Positions 8,390 through 17,804 of a DNA stretch of 64,000 nucleotides are shown in pieces (the stretch's first letter is position 1; each line of letters starts with the position of its first letter). A model generated the notes under the pieces. It did not search any database. It was not told the DNA's origin and saw only the letters and a list, made by a program, of their open reading frames with translations. The stretch spans positions 62,001 to 126,000 of the forward strand of contig NZ_JACXAA010000010.1 of assembly GCF_014699035.1 (NCBI RefSeq). The letters are read 5' to 3'. A program made the translations under genes and the position numbers. The DNA is from Spirosoma validum (lineage in GTDB: Bacteria; Bacteroidota; Bacteroidia; Cytophagales; Spirosomataceae).

Positions 8390-10894
8390 ATGAAAAAGAA
8401 TCTATCTTATCACCTATTGCTCTGGACAGCTTTCTATGGGTTGCTTTTGCTAACGCTCTCCACCGCGTCTGGGCAGGCTTTAACCCGGGGAACCGTCAAT
8501 GGAAATGTAGGAACAGTAGCCGGAAAACCCTTGGAGTTTACCACTATGATGCTCCTGAAAGCGAAAGACTCTACGTTGGTAAAAGGCGCGATTAGCGATG
8601 CCGAAGGGAAATATGCTTTCGATAATGTTGGTGCTGGCCGTTATCTGGTAGCCGCTCAGCAGATCGGTTATCATAAAACGTATAGCGCTTCGTTCGCAAT
8701 TGATGAAAAGCAGCCTGCGCTGGAATTACCTATGCTGGCCATGGCCGATGAAGCGAAAAACCTGACCGAAGTAAAGGTTGTTGCGCAGAAGCCTTTCATC
8801 GAGCAGCAGGTTGACCGAACCGTAGTTAACGTTGAGAATAGCATTGTAGCCAGCGGGAATACCGCCCTGGAAGTTCTGGAAAAAGCGCCGGGAGTAACGA
8901 TTGATCGTCAGAATGACCAGATTCAGTTAAAAGGTAAATCGGGGGTTATTGTCTACATCGACGGAAAGCAAACCTACCTCTCGCAGCAGGAAGTATCGAA
9001 TCTGCTAAAGAACACGCCCAGCGATAACATTGCTTCAATTGAGATTATCACCAACCCCGGCTCTAAATACGATGCGGCCGGTAACTCGGGGATCATCAAC
9101 ATCAAAATGAAGAAAAATAAGAATTTCGGTACAAACGGAAACGTTGTCGTTAGCACTGGCTACGGCTGGGTAAACAACCTGAATGGAGTCCGTAACGATT
9201 TACCGAAATTCAATGGCTCGCTGAATCTGAATCATCGGGAGGGTAAAGTGAATCTATTTGGAAATTACAGCTACACGAATCGGCAGAGTGCGCAGATGAA
9301 TGAACTGAATCGGGTCATTCCATACAACGGCCAAACCACTTATTTCGACCAGACGTCGTTCCGTCCGAATCAATTTATGGGTCATTCGTACAAAGCCGGA
9401 CTTGATTATTTCGTCAGTCAGAAAAGCACTATTGGCGTGTTGGTGAACGGTTTCTCGAACGATTGGCAGTCGACAGGGCAGAATAATACGCTTATCAGCA
9501 ATGGTAATCGTCAACTGACCAGTAAAGCGCTGACTCAGACGGATATGCGGAACTTCCTCTCGAACGTAACGACTAATGTTAATTACAAATATGACATAGG
9601 CCAGGGTCGCGAGTGGACCGTCGATGCGGATTACGTTCACTACGGTGGTAATAACAGCAACAACCTGGGAACCTCGTATACCAACGCTGAAAATGTGACG
9701 ATCCGTCCAAATCAGGATGTTCGCAACGTAATGCCATCTACGATCAACATTATGGCTTTCAAGACGGATTACGTTCATCCGATGAAAAATGGAAGCAAGT
9801 GGGAAGCCGGTTTGAAAAGTAGCTTCGTCAACGCCGATAACAACACGATTTATGATACGTTGCAGCAGGAATCCCGGCAGTGGCTGCCCGATGCGAGTCG
9901 CTCGAACCAGTTCAAATACGACGAAAATATCAACGCTGGTTATATTAATTACGCTGGCAAATTCGGAAAGTTGAAAGTGCAGGCAGGTTTGCGGGCTGAA
10001 CACACGCACTCGGTTGGTACGTCGGTTACGCTCAATCAAACCGTTGATCGGAACTACCTGAACATTTTCCCGACGTTATTCCTGTCGCGCCAGCTAGATA
10101 CAAACAACGTACTGAACCTGTCGTATAGTCGCCGGATCGACCGTCCTGATTATCAGAATCTGAACCCATTCGTGTTCTACCTGGACCCGTACACTTTTCA
10201 GAAAGGTAATCCGTTTCTGCAACCACAATACACGAATTCGGTTGAGCTGACGCACGTATTCAAGAACATGATCACCACAACGCTTGGGTTTAGCCGCACC
10301 ACCGATTTCATCAACCGCGAGACACCCCGGCAGATCGCGTCTGAGAACATCACCTACATAACACCTGAAAACCAGGGGCATTTGGATAACCTGAGTCTGA
10401 ACGTCAGTTTTCCGGTGACAGTTACCAAATGGTGGCGGATGCAGAACAACGTGAGCGCGTATTACCAGACGTACCAAACCTTCTATTCGGGAACACCATA
10501 CGAAGTGAAGCTGGTGGCGTATAATCTGTACTCGTCTAACAACATCACGATCAGCAAAACATTATCCGCCGAAGTATCGGGTTGGTATAATTCAGCGTCG
10601 CAGTATGGCTTCTATCGGGCGCAGCCAATGGGTGCTTTCAGCCTGGGTTTGCAGCAGAAAGTAATGGATGGTAAGGGCAGTCTGAAGCTGAACGTAAGTG
10701 ATCCCTTCTGGTTAAATTACTTCCGTGGACGGGCCGTTGTACAGGATATCGATTTCCGCGTAATGTCTCGTTGGGAGAGCCGCCGGGTTACGCTGACGTT
10801 TACGTATCGTTTTGGTAATCAGAATGTAAAAGGCGAACGCCAGCGCAACTCAGCTACGTCAGCCGAACAGAAGCGGGCTGGTGGAAATAATTAA
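8390..10894 (+). CDS. TonB-dependent-receptor-like outer-membrane protein (CarboxypepD_reg plus OMP_b-brl_3)
   Basis: The 834-residue protein carries a signal peptide (about residues 1-30, ending TASGQA). A carboxypeptidase-regulatory-like Ig domain covers about residues 35-120 (KGAISDAEGKYAFDNVGAG). A plug-like region covers about 140-240 (VVNVENSIVASGNTALEVLEKAPGV split around the family's conserved positions, then VYIDGKQTYLS and NPGSKYDAAGNSGIINI). A long beta barrel runs to the C-terminus and ends VTLTFTYRFG plus a short basic tail. Proteins of this build import nutrients or act as adhesin-like barrels without a clear TonB box. No SusD partner is adjacent, which argues against a glycan-uptake locus. 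The substrate is unknown. Confidence 0.88.
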   Translation: MKKNLSYHLLLWTAFYGLLLLTLSTASGQALTRGTVNGNVGTVAGKPLEFTTMMLLKAKDSTLVKGAISDAEGKYAFDNVGAGRYLVAAQQIGYHKTYSASFAIDEKQPALELPMLAMADEAKNLTEVKVVAQKPFIEQQVDRTVVNVENSIVASGNTALEVLEKAPGVTIDRQNDQIQLKGKSGVIVYIDGKQTYLSQQEVSNLLKNTPSDNIASIEIITNPGSKYDAAGNSGIINIKMKKNKNFGTNGNVVVSTGYGWVNNLNGVRNDLPKFNGSLNLNHREGKVNLFGNYSYTNRQSAQMNELNRVIPYNGQTTYFDQTSFRPNQFMGHSYKAGLDYFVSQKSTIGVLVNGFSNDWQSTGQNNTLISNGNRQLTSKALTQTDMRNFLSNVTTNVNYKYDIGQGREWTVDADYVHYGGNNSNNLGTSYTNAENVTIRPNQDVRNVMPSTINIMAFKTDYVHPMKNGSKWEAGLKSSFVNADNNTIYDTLQQESRQWLPDASRSNQFKYDENINAGYINYAGKFGKLKVQAGLRAEHTHSVGTSVTLNQTVDRNYLNIFPTLFLSRQLDTNNVLNLSYSRRIDRPDYQNLNPFVFYLDPYTFQKGNPFLQPQYTNSVELTHVFKNMITTTLGFSRTTDFINRETPRQIASENITYITPENQGHLDNLSLNVSFPVTVTKWWRMQNNVSAYYQTYQTFYSGTPYEVKLVAYNLYSSNNITISKTLSAEVSGWYNSASQYGFYRAQPMGAFSLGLQQKVMDGKGSLKLNVSDPFWLNYFRGRAVVQDIDFRVMSRWESRRVTLTFTYRFGNQNVKGERQRNSATSAEQKRAGGNN

Positions 10895-10992
10895 CGAATG
10901 GATAATGTACGATAAATAGTGAGTGTAGGGTCTCAATCTAATTTAGGAGACAGTATTCATTGAAAAATTTTAGTTTAGGTTAAGAAAACGTG

Positions 10993-11026
10993 AAAGCCAT
11001 GCTCGCCTTGAAGCATGGCTTTTTTG
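10993..11026 (+). terminator. Rho-independent terminator after the TonB-receptor-like gene
   Basis: An 11-bp perfect stem (aaagccatgct / agcatggcttt) with an 8-base loop is followed by a run of T residues. It lies about 100 bases after the stop at 10894. Confidence 0.85.
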
Positions 11027-11390
11027 TTACTTGATTGTCAGTGAGTTATGGACATGCTAGTGTGATGGGGTAGGAGGGGGATATAAATAAGGAACAAAAT
11101 CTGACACTTGTTCAGATAAACTTGGGAACGTAGCCACTTGTACTCGTTCTCGAGGCAAAAAGTAAATAATATTCCACTGCCATCTATACTTAAATAATGA
11201 CAGATTATTGATTTTACGGTGGGCGTTTGCTAAGTAAACAATGGTATTCTTTCTGGCTGGTAATGGTAAAGCCCCCTATATAGACTTTACCACCTTACCA
11301 CCCAAGAATTGGCAAGACTTGAGCCTGACAATAAGGATCACAAAGCCAAAGCGTTTCAATAATGAATGTCTTGAAGGGGAGTCTCTTAAT
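11027..11390. other. Intergenic stretch, no gene seen
   Basis: I see no convincing reading frame, RNA gene or repeat here. It marks the transition from the core-type genes on the left to the accessory stretch that extends to about 26 kb. Confidence 0.6.
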
Positions 11391-11984
11391 CTAATACTGT
11401 CGTAGTGTCTGGTTGATTCTAAAAAAATTCCGTTCCAATAGGAAATCACGTGTTTGCTGGTACGAGGGGTTCGTTTGTTTTTCCTCCTCCAGGGTTTGCA
11501 GTAATTGGTCTTTGGTCACTTGCAAGGCTATTGTAGTGACGGCAAACGTACCCAGCGATCTGATCTCATAATTACAGGTGAGATACTGATTACGTGTTGT
11601 TTTAGTCAGTGCGTCCTGAGTCGTTAAAACGAGTTGCCCGTTCAAAAGCTTAAAGGTTCCCCGCTCGAGCGTAACCAAGACGGTCGTAGCCGAGAGGGTT
11701 GAGTCGGACGAACGCTTGACATATGTGCTGTCCCAGTTGAAGGTATAGGTGCCCGCTTTAAAGGCGTTGAATAAGGCTGCCTGTCCAGTTGTCATGGGGG
11801 TACTGCCTTGACCCGCTGATTCAAAGTTGAGCCCGCTGGCGTTCCACGTACCGTAGATATCGGCAGGGATGGCTGGTCGGGATGTATCTCCCTGCTCTTT
11901 GCAGCCTAGTAGCCACAACAGCATTGCTAAATGGAGACAGACCGCCAGTAAACGGCCTGGACGTCGACATACATGGTTCATCAT
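11391..11984 (-). CDS. Hypothetical lipoprotein
   Basis: The 197-residue product has basic residues, a hydrophobic stretch and a lipobox LLGC with Cys28 (LWLLGCKEQGD), so it is a predicted lipoprotein. The mature part has short beta strands: YGTWNASGLNF, TYTFNWDSTYVKR, ATTVLVTLERGTFKLLNGQLVLTTQD. This recalls lipocalin-like or META-type single-domain lipoproteins, but I cannot assign a family. It is the only clear gene between 11.0 and 13.0 kb and reads leftward. No operon partner is visible. Confidence 0.6.
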   Translation of the reverse strand: MMNHVCRRPGRLLAVCLHLAMLLWLLGCKEQGDTSRPAIPADIYGTWNASGLNFESAGQGSTPMTTGQAALFNAFKAGTYTFNWDSTYVKRSSDSTLSATTVLVTLERGTFKLLNGQLVLTTQDALTKTTRNQYLTCNYEIRSLGTFAVTTIALQVTKDQLLQTLEEEKQTNPSYQQTRDFLLERNFFRINQTLRQY

Positions 11985-11992
11985 TTTTTTAG

Positions 11993-12220
11993 TTAGTTTA
12001 GATTCATCTTATTTGAAGTTGAGGGCTCACCCCTATACTTCACTACAGGAATAGCAGAGAACATCCAGTCGACTTTTGCCTCAATAGTCCTGCCCGATGC
12101 TGCCCCCCACCGTAACGTGACCTTTTTCCAGGTCATTTGGCTACTGAGCATTGGTCAGCTTTTGGCTCTGCCAACGAAGGGCAACGCCAGACTCAGTAGA
12201 ATTAAAAACCGTCTCATCAT
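11993..12220 (-). pseudogene. Possible broken secreted protein: a signal peptide followed at once by a stop
   Basis: From tandem ATG codons at 12220 the minus strand encodes MMRRFLILLSLALPFVGRAKS, a good signal peptide, then a TGA at 12155-12157. The same frame continues for some 50 more codons to 11993. It could be a gene inactivated by a nonsense mutation or a chance hydrophobic frame. The downstream residues match no family I recognise. Confidence 0.2.
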
Positions 12221-12301
12221 ATAGGCCGTCTGTTTTTCCTAAAGAGATGAAGTGAGTTGTCAAAGTTGGAAACTGGATCGACATTTTTTTTAACAGGACA
12301 G

Positions 12302-12586
12302 ATGACGTCTCTGAGCATCATGCAACGAATGGAGCTGGTATTAAACTGCTTGCTTGTATGCCCTCAACAATTAGTACGTCAGTTATGGGTTACACTATGG
12401 CCTGCAACAATCAGACATTTCCCATGTCTTCTGCTAGCTTCTGATTACGTCGTAGTGAACCCTTCGACTGATACTATTGCTTTTGCACTAAAATTGGTAT
12501 TGGTGATCAGCCTGCTGTTGCTGGTTTATTTTGCCTTGATAGTAATTGGCTACCGTGTTAGCTCCAATTTAACAGGTTTAGCATAA
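12302..12586 (+). CDS. Doubtful small membrane protein
   Basis: An ATG at 12302 opens a 94-residue frame with one convincing hydrophobic helix near the C-terminus (ALKLVLVISLLLLVYFALIV). The N-terminal half is low in charge and rich in Leu, Cys and Trp and looks unlike a typical protein. No homologue comes to mind. It may be a spurious frame in a degraded region; it is listed because nothing else explains the segment. Confidence 0.22.
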   Translation: MTSLSIMQRMELVLNCLLVCPQQLVRQLWVTLWPATIRHFPCLLLASDYVVVNPSTDTIAFALKLVLVISLLLLVYFALIVIGYRVSSNLTGLA

Positions 12587-13068
12587 AGAGGAAAAGTAGC
12601 AACATGATGGCCATAGAATAGTAGTTAATTGAGTCCTTACCCGTTTGTCCATGCCCTCTTGTTTTCGGTAGTTATCAACTTATTTTTTCCAAAAGCGCTT
12701 ATACAGGTGCCCGGCAAAACTGGCAAAAGGGTATAATACATCATAGTATGCAATATACTTGATATACTCCCCACCCTGCTTAAAAGAGGCTTTGCGCTAC
12801 TTCGTCTCCACCAGAGAAGGCCCCCTATATACTCCCCTTCTCCCTTGTCCACAGCTCACCCCAAAACGCTGTGGATAAAATTCATAAAAAGGCAAAAAAT
12901 GATTAGTGAACTAGGGGTAAGAACAGGCCCATTGTTATCAAATGGCAAAAACAGAGAACCATGTTTAATATGTGTGTTTACTTGATCCTACCGTACAATA
13001 ACTTATCATCATATAAGGGCCATTTTCTATATTAATTCTTCCATTTTTGTTTAGCTTACCTCCGTTAA
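12587..13068. other. AT-rich intergenic stretch, no gene seen
   Basis: No supported gene. The segment is AT-rich near 12900-13060 and contains scattered short partial repeats such as cccctatatactccccttc, partly echoed around 11275. Confidence 0.5.
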
Positions 13069-13095
13069 GTGAACCAACGAGTAAACAAAAACCGA

Positions 13096-13473
13096 ATGCA
13101 GGACCATGGAAAAGAAAGGCATGATCCCGATCCGGTTATAAGACTACATGAGATACTTACCAAGTGGTTGGTTGCCGTCGCTGACTTTTACCAGCTGTAT
13201 CACCAACTCAGCACCTGCCTGGGTTCGGATGTCAGTTCACAGACCACTATCTCAAAAACAGGCTGGCTTGGCCAGTGTCCAATTAGTCAACTACTAAACT
13301 TGCAGGATAGCATGCGAGCTGAGTTGGAGAAATTAAACCTTGAGATGCACCAAACGGATTCACAATCGATCGTAAGCAAAGGCGAAACGTTGATGAATCA
13401 TACCTGTCGATTGCAAGCGATTAACCATCAAGCGATCGTCCTGTTGAGACTCGTTTCACTATCCGCATCGTAA
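13096..13473 (+). CDS. Hypothetical helical cytoplasmic protein
   Basis: From ATG 13096 the frame encodes 125 residues (an in-frame GTG at 13069 would add nine). The sequence is charged and helical: LHEILTKWLVAVADFYQLYH, then LLNLQDSMRAELEKLNLEMHQ. It has no signal peptide, and its composition looks like a real soluble protein. I recognise no family. It is isolated between an AT-rich region and a convergent gene, so context gives no function. Confidence 0.45.
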   Translation: MQDHGKERHDPDPVIRLHEILTKWLVAVADFYQLYHQLSTCLGSDVSSQTTISKTGWLGQCPISQLLNLQDSMRAELEKLNLEMHQTDSQSIVSKGETLMNHTCRLQAINHQAIVLLRLVSLSAS

Positions 13474-13536
13474 ACTTTTAGGGGTAGTGGAAAAGTAAAA
13501 AATAAAGATGCTTTTTGGCCTACATATCCTACATAG

Positions 13537-14727
13537 TTAAAACGGACTCTCCAACGGCTTTAAGGTTATGACTGACTGATCTGAAGGTAAATTAAATCCA
13601 GATTCGAGTTTATTGAAGCGGGCTTCATACGTTTCTACTTTTGCTTTTAGTTGCGAATTATCAGCTTTTAACTGTTGCACTTCTTTGATCAGTGCCTGAA
13701 TGGCAATCAGGTTTACCCCATCAAAATCAGCCTGATTTATTGACTTGGCTTCGCCAATGATCCCTAGCTCGTCATGACCGAAAGCAGCAAAGAAGTCTTG
13801 AGCCATCGGGCCGTAGTGGCGGTATTGCTTCACATCCTGGCCTTTGTAATTCCAAGAGCCTAAACGCAGGCTAGCGATCTTGTTTAGAAACGAAGCGCCG
13901 TCCACGCTTCGGAAGTTCTCCTTGCGGGTCGAGTCCGATAGCGTCTGCCAGGCGTTACTACCAGGAGCCAGTTTTACCCCTACAGCTGCGGCTTGACTCG
14001 CTGGGGCAGTGCTGTAGAGTATGTAACCACCTCTAAAGCGCATCATCATTTGATTGTAGGTCGTATTGGAATAAAGGTCGGTGGAAAGATCCCCAATAAT
14101 AAAAGAACCATTTTGATTGGTAGTAGATACATAGTTCCCCATTGCTGTCGAGTAATCGCCACTAGCAATAGCCTGGATGCCTAAAGCCATAGAGTTGTAG
14201 CCATTGGCGGTAGAGGTGTTGCCTATAGCTGTAGAGTAGAAGCGACTAGAGGTGTTACCGTAACCTATAGCTATAGAGTTTAAACTACTGGCTAAGTTTC
14301 CCCGCCCTATGGCTATTGCAGCACTACCGCTGGCTGTATTGTTGTCCCCTATGGTCACAGAACTATTACCACTGGCTGCATTATCTTGCCCCATCGCGAT
14401 GGCGGTTAGGCCACTGGCAATACTACTGAACCCCAAAGCGGTGGCGTTCTGGCCACTGGCAATTGTATTACGGCCAGCCGCAAAGGAAGTGACACCTATC
14501 TGGGCCGGATCCCATTGACTTCCATCGATATAGCCAACCCGAAAGGAACCTTGTACGGGGTACCAGATAAGTTTACTGCCCGTACCCGACATACTGCCAC
14601 CAAACAGCACCTCTTTATCAGCCGCTACATTAAAAAAGGATTTAGGCGTAGTCGTGCCAATGCCAACTTGAGCATGCAGGCTAGTTGAGATTAGTGCGAG
14701 GAGGGCAACCAGATAGAATGATTTCAT
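13537..14727 (-). CDS. Secreted trimeric adhesin-like protein: YadA-type head repeats with a C-terminal S74 chaperone-type domain
   Basis: The 396-residue protein has a signal peptide (MKSFYLVALLALISTSLHAQ) and a VGIGTTTP motif typical of Bacteroidota fibre-like proteins. Residues about 80-215 are degenerate 14-residue YadA head repeats (ATALGFSSIASG, AIAIGRGNLASS, STAIGNTSTANG, SMALGIQAIASG). After a linker comes an intramolecular chaperone/peptidase S74-like domain (SDSTRKENFRSV, YRHYGPMAQDFFAAFG), then a coiled coil (IQALIKEVQQLKADNSQLKA). In phage tail spikes and related proteins this domain directs trimer folding and self-cleaves. No YadA membrane anchor is present, so surface attachment must differ. 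It is probably a trimeric surface fibre; the ligand is unknown. Confidence 0.85.
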   Translation of the reverse strand: MKSFYLVALLALISTSLHAQVGIGTTTPKSFFNVAADKEVLFGGSMSGTGSKLIWYPVQGSFRVGYIDGSQWDPAQIGVTSFAAGRNTIASGQNATALGFSSIASGLTAIAMGQDNAASGNSSVTIGDNNTASGSAAIAIGRGNLASSLNSIAIGYGNTSSRFYSTAIGNTSTANGYNSMALGIQAIASGDYSTAMGNYVSTTNQNGSFIIGDLSTDLYSNTTYNQMMMRFRGGYILYSTAPASQAAAVGVKLAPGSNAWQTLSDSTRKENFRSVDGASFLNKIASLRLGSWNYKGQDVKQYRHYGPMAQDFFAAFGHDELGIIGEAKSINQADFDGVNLIAIQALIKEVQQLKADNSQLKAKVETYEARFNKLESGFNLPSDQSVITLKPLESPF

Positions 14728-14950
14728 GATGGGGATTAGTAGTAAAATTTATACGTGTTGATTGAGTTATTAATTTATTCCTTCTTGCTGAATGCTACTG
14801 TTTGGACAATGATCAGGTTTTAACTACTCATCCAGCCTAAGATTTGGGGCAACCTATATCAATTTGGAGGCAACAGAGTTGCCTGTTGAGCGAACGGTCA
14901 ACGTCTCCTGAGTTGGTTAGTCGTAGATGAACTATTTAAAGCAAACAGAT

Positions 14951-14981
14951 CAACAAAAAAGCCCCGACTCTTTGCCGGGGC
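14951..14981 (-). terminator. Terminator of the beta-helix/Ig protein (reads leftward)
   Basis: The stem gccccg (14961-14966) pairs with cggggc (14976-14981). The A run at 14954-14960 becomes a U run when read on the minus strand. It lies about 85 bases past the stop of the leftward gene ending at 15066. Confidence 0.75.
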
Positions 14982-15065
14982 CTTCTTATTGCTGTCACTA
15001 ATTCAGCCGCTGGGCAGTCTTATGAGACTTAACTAAGCAGAAGGTTATTGAGTTGCCTCCACCTC

Positions 15066-17804
15066 TCACTGCTGAAAATACTCAATCTTATCGGCGTCAA
15101 TGTTGTTATTCAACTTGGCTTCGACTACGGTTGTAGGCAGCACTGTCGCGCTGACCGTCACCACACCGGTGGAAGCGCTGGGAAGCAAACTACCTGTTAG
15201 TCCAAACGACAACTTGTCGCCAGCGGCTATGCTCTGGGAGGTGGTTAAGATGTAGTAGTTGAGATTCGAATTGTCCAGACTCCAGACGCTGTTTTGCACC
15301 GACCGGTTGTTGACGCTACTTAAACCGGGATCAAAGCTTAGGTTGAGCTTTTGATCTTTGGTAACCCGCACCGTGAATGTGCCGCTGGTGGCCACTGAGT
15401 TTAGCTCCAGTACGTCAACCACGACTGTAAAAGGCGAATTGCCGTAGACTATTGTGGGCCGGGCGTAAATAATGGGTGACAGATCCGAACCAAGCACCGT
15501 TAAGCTAAACACGCCACTGGTCACACTGCCGCAGCCATTACTGGCCACTAGTGAGTAAGAACCTGCCTGACTCAGTTGTAGGTTAGTCAGATTGAGCGTG
15601 GCCGAGGTTTGGCCACTGATAATAGCCCCCTCCCGGTACCACTGGTAGCTAGTGACCTGACCGCTGACCGAAACGACAACCCGCACACTACCACCGACTT
15701 GCACACTGGAGCCACTGACGGGCTGGCTACTGATGACAGGAGGAGCAATAACCACCAACGAAGCATTGGTGGACGTTGTTGGCGTGCATCCCGTACTCGA
15801 TGAAATCCGCACGTTATAATTCGATGCGTTATCAGTGGGACTGGCGTTACTGATGCTCAGGCTGGCCGTGGTGGCGCCCCCAATGGATGATCCCGTGCCA
15901 GTGGCTCCATTAGCCAAAGCGGTGGTGCCTTTATACCATTGATAACTGAGCGTGCCGCTACCGTTGGCAGTGACGCCAAACGAGACAGTATTGCCTGCGC
16001 ATCCACTGGTGTTCGCGGGCTGGCTACTGATGGCGGGGGGTATATTCACGACCAGCGAAGCGTTGGTGGCGGTGACGCTACACCCGGCGGTCGAACTAAC
16101 GCGCAGGTTGTAATTAGTAGCGGCATCAGCTGAACCAGGATTAATGATGGTCAGGGTTGCCGTGGTAGCCCCCGAAAGGGTTGATCCGGTACCGGTAGCT
16201 CCATTGGCCAAAGCGGTGGTTCCTTTGTACCATTGGTAGCTGAGCGTACCACTACCCGTAGCGGCTGCATTGAAGGATACGGTCGTCCCTGAGCAGGTGG
16301 TTGCATTGTCAGGCTGGTCGGTAATCACGGGAGCGGCATTCACTGTTATCGAAGCCCTAGCCGTAGCATCATTGGCAGGAACATTGTCTACTACAGCGTT
16401 GACCGTACCACTGCCTGGAGTGGTGCCTGCGGTGAAGGTGGCGGTAGCGGTGCCGGTTGCCTGGATAGTAGTTTGGGCTGACGACATCGTACCTAGAGTC
16501 GTATTGAACGTAATGGGCACCCCGGTAAAGGCCGACAGATTACTGGCAGCAATGGCTGTCCCAGCGGAATTGACAGTAAAGCCGGCGGTGATACCAGTAG
16601 AATTGCCACTACATAGGGGAGAACTGGCTGCGGTGGTTCGTAATTGCAGGTAAGGTGTCGTCGTTAGTGTGCCCGAACTGCTGCCAGGATAGCGATAGGC
16701 CTTATCGGCACAACTGGTTGGCCCCCCGTTGCAGCCCCACCAGTTATTGCTGGCATCGACACTGCCCTGCGTATCAAAGCTGATCAAGGCACTGCCAGCG
16801 CTAACGTTGGCCGTATTACCCACAAAACGGTTATAGTTAATGCGAAATACATTGGTAGGACTGAATGAATTGGTGGCCGAAATAGCCCCACCTCTGCCAT
16901 TGCCGCCCGAGCCAGGCGCACTGTTGTTAACAAACGAATTTTCAGCAATCGTAATGGACAGCGTTGGTCGGGGTGGATCAACGGTGGAGAAGCCTCCCGC
17001 CGAAACGTTGATAGCACCACCGATGCCGTTATTGCCCACCGAATTATTGGTGAACACAGAGTTGGTGACCGACAAGCTGTTGTCTGGATAGGTATAGACA
17101 TTATTGATACTAAAGCTATAAGCTTCAAAATCAACCGCACCACCCGCCCCGTTTGCATTGGCATTAGAAGGGGCCGAGTTTGTGGTAAATGTACACTGAT
17201 CGATGGCTAAATAACCACCCCCTAAATAGGCAATAGCCCCCCCTGCACTGGCCCGTGAGGCATCAATTGTATTATTAGTAAAACCACAACTCGTGATCGT
17301 CAGCGCATTATTCGGGCCACCCGCAATAATCGCCCCCCCGCCATAATTATCGGATGTCAAATGGCCATTGGTGAAGGACACGCCGGTGATTGTCGTTTGC
17401 ACATTGTAAACGAAAGCGGTTGGATTAATAAAAAAAATCCGGTCACGATTCGTCGCGGTCATATTGATGATGGTGGAGCCCGCCCCCGCGCCATTAATGG
17501 TGATGTTCTGGGCTTTGTTGCCAAAAGTGACTGTACCCAGTGTCAGGTTATAGGTACCAGCGGGCACGTTGATCGTATGCGTACCGCCCAAAGCGTCAGC
17601 GGCCAGGATCGCTCCCCGCAAATTAACCGTACCGCTGGAGGAATTGCCATCGGCCGTTGTATTTACGTTATAGGTATTGGCCTTTGCCCACAAGCTGATC
17701 AGAGTGAACAGCAAACAGGTTACCAGTTGTTTGGTTGCCAATGGCTTTTTACTAACTCCACTTTGGGGAATTAGTCGATTGAAAAACAGATAGTTGTTGG
17801 TCAT
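15066..17804 (-). CDS. Large secreted protein: right-handed beta-helix, Ig-like repeats and a shared 140-residue C-terminal module
   Basis: The 912-residue protein has an N-terminal export segment (LVTCLLFTLISLWAKA, cleavage near residue 43). Parallel beta-helix turns with choice-of-anchor style repeats cover about residues 45-385 (VNLRGAILAADALGG, ITGVSFTNGHLTSD, LSVTNSVFTNNSVGNNGIGG). A Big-like domain follows, then three Ig-like domains with the motif YQWYKGTT/YQWYRE at about 500-770. The last 140 residues (from SDLSPIIYARPTIVYG to DADKIEYFQQ) form a module also present at the ends of the genes at 23045-23902 and 42782-45214. It is probably a surface adhesin or matrix protein. No standard T9SS type A or B tail is visible, so the shared module may do the sorting; that is inference. 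Confidence 0.82.
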   Translation of the reverse strand: MTNNYLFFNRLIPQSGVSKKPLATKQLVTCLLFTLISLWAKANTYNVNTTADGNSSSGTVNLRGAILAADALGGTHTINVPAGTYNLTLGTVTFGNKAQNITINGAGAGSTIINMTATNRDRIFFINPTAFVYNVQTTITGVSFTNGHLTSDNYGGGAIIAGGPNNALTITSCGFTNNTIDASRASAGGAIAYLGGGYLAIDQCTFTTNSAPSNANANGAGGAVDFEAYSFSINNVYTYPDNSLSVTNSVFTNNSVGNNGIGGAINVSAGGFSTVDPPRPTLSITIAENSFVNNSAPGSGGNGRGGAISATNSFSPTNVFRINYNRFVGNTANVSAGSALISFDTQGSVDASNNWWGCNGGPTSCADKAYRYPGSSSGTLTTTPYLQLRTTAASSPLCSGNSTGITAGFTVNSAGTAIAASNLSAFTGVPITFNTTLGTMSSAQTTIQATGTATATFTAGTTPGSGTVNAVVDNVPANDATARASITVNAAPVITDQPDNATTCSGTTVSFNAAATGSGTLSYQWYKGTTALANGATGTGSTLSGATTATLTIINPGSADAATNYNLRVSSTAGCSVTATNASLVVNIPPAISSQPANTSGCAGNTVSFGVTANGSGTLSYQWYKGTTALANGATGTGSSIGGATTASLSISNASPTDNASNYNVRISSSTGCTPTTSTNASLVVIAPPVISSQPVSGSSVQVGGSVRVVVSVSGQVTSYQWYREGAIISGQTSATLNLTNLQLSQAGSYSLVASNGCGSVTSGVFSLTVLGSDLSPIIYARPTIVYGNSPFTVVVDVLELNSVATSGTFTVRVTKDQKLNLSFDPGLSSVNNRSVQNSVWSLDNSNLNYYILTTSQSIAAGDKLSFGLTGSLLPSASTGVVTVSATVLPTTVVEAKLNNNIDADKIEYFQQ
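15730..16317 (-). repeat. Tandem Ig-like coding repeats, 294-base period
   Basis: Within the beta-helix/Ig protein two adjacent units are closely similar at DNA and protein level. For example, ccattagccaaagcgg at 15907 recurs as ccattggccaaagcgg 294 bases later. Each encodes one Ig-like domain of about 98 residues containing LSYQWYKGTTALANGATGTG. A third, diverged unit lies to the left (15490-15730). Confidence 0.75.

Noticed and set aside
9254..10039. Long open frame on the minus strand opposite the TonB-receptor-like gene
   Set aside because: The plus-strand gene has clear domains across this stretch. The antisense product has no recognisable motif and an Ile/Arg/Val-biased composition typical of a shadow frame.
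12637..12852. 71-codon minus-strand frame in the AT-rich gap
   Set aside because: No start context, no motif and unusual composition (Trp/Arg/Ser rich).
14150..14480. Regularly spaced similar segments that at first suggest a CRISPR array
   Set aside because: They are degenerate, have a period of about 42-45 bases without unique spacers, and translate into YadA-type head repeats.
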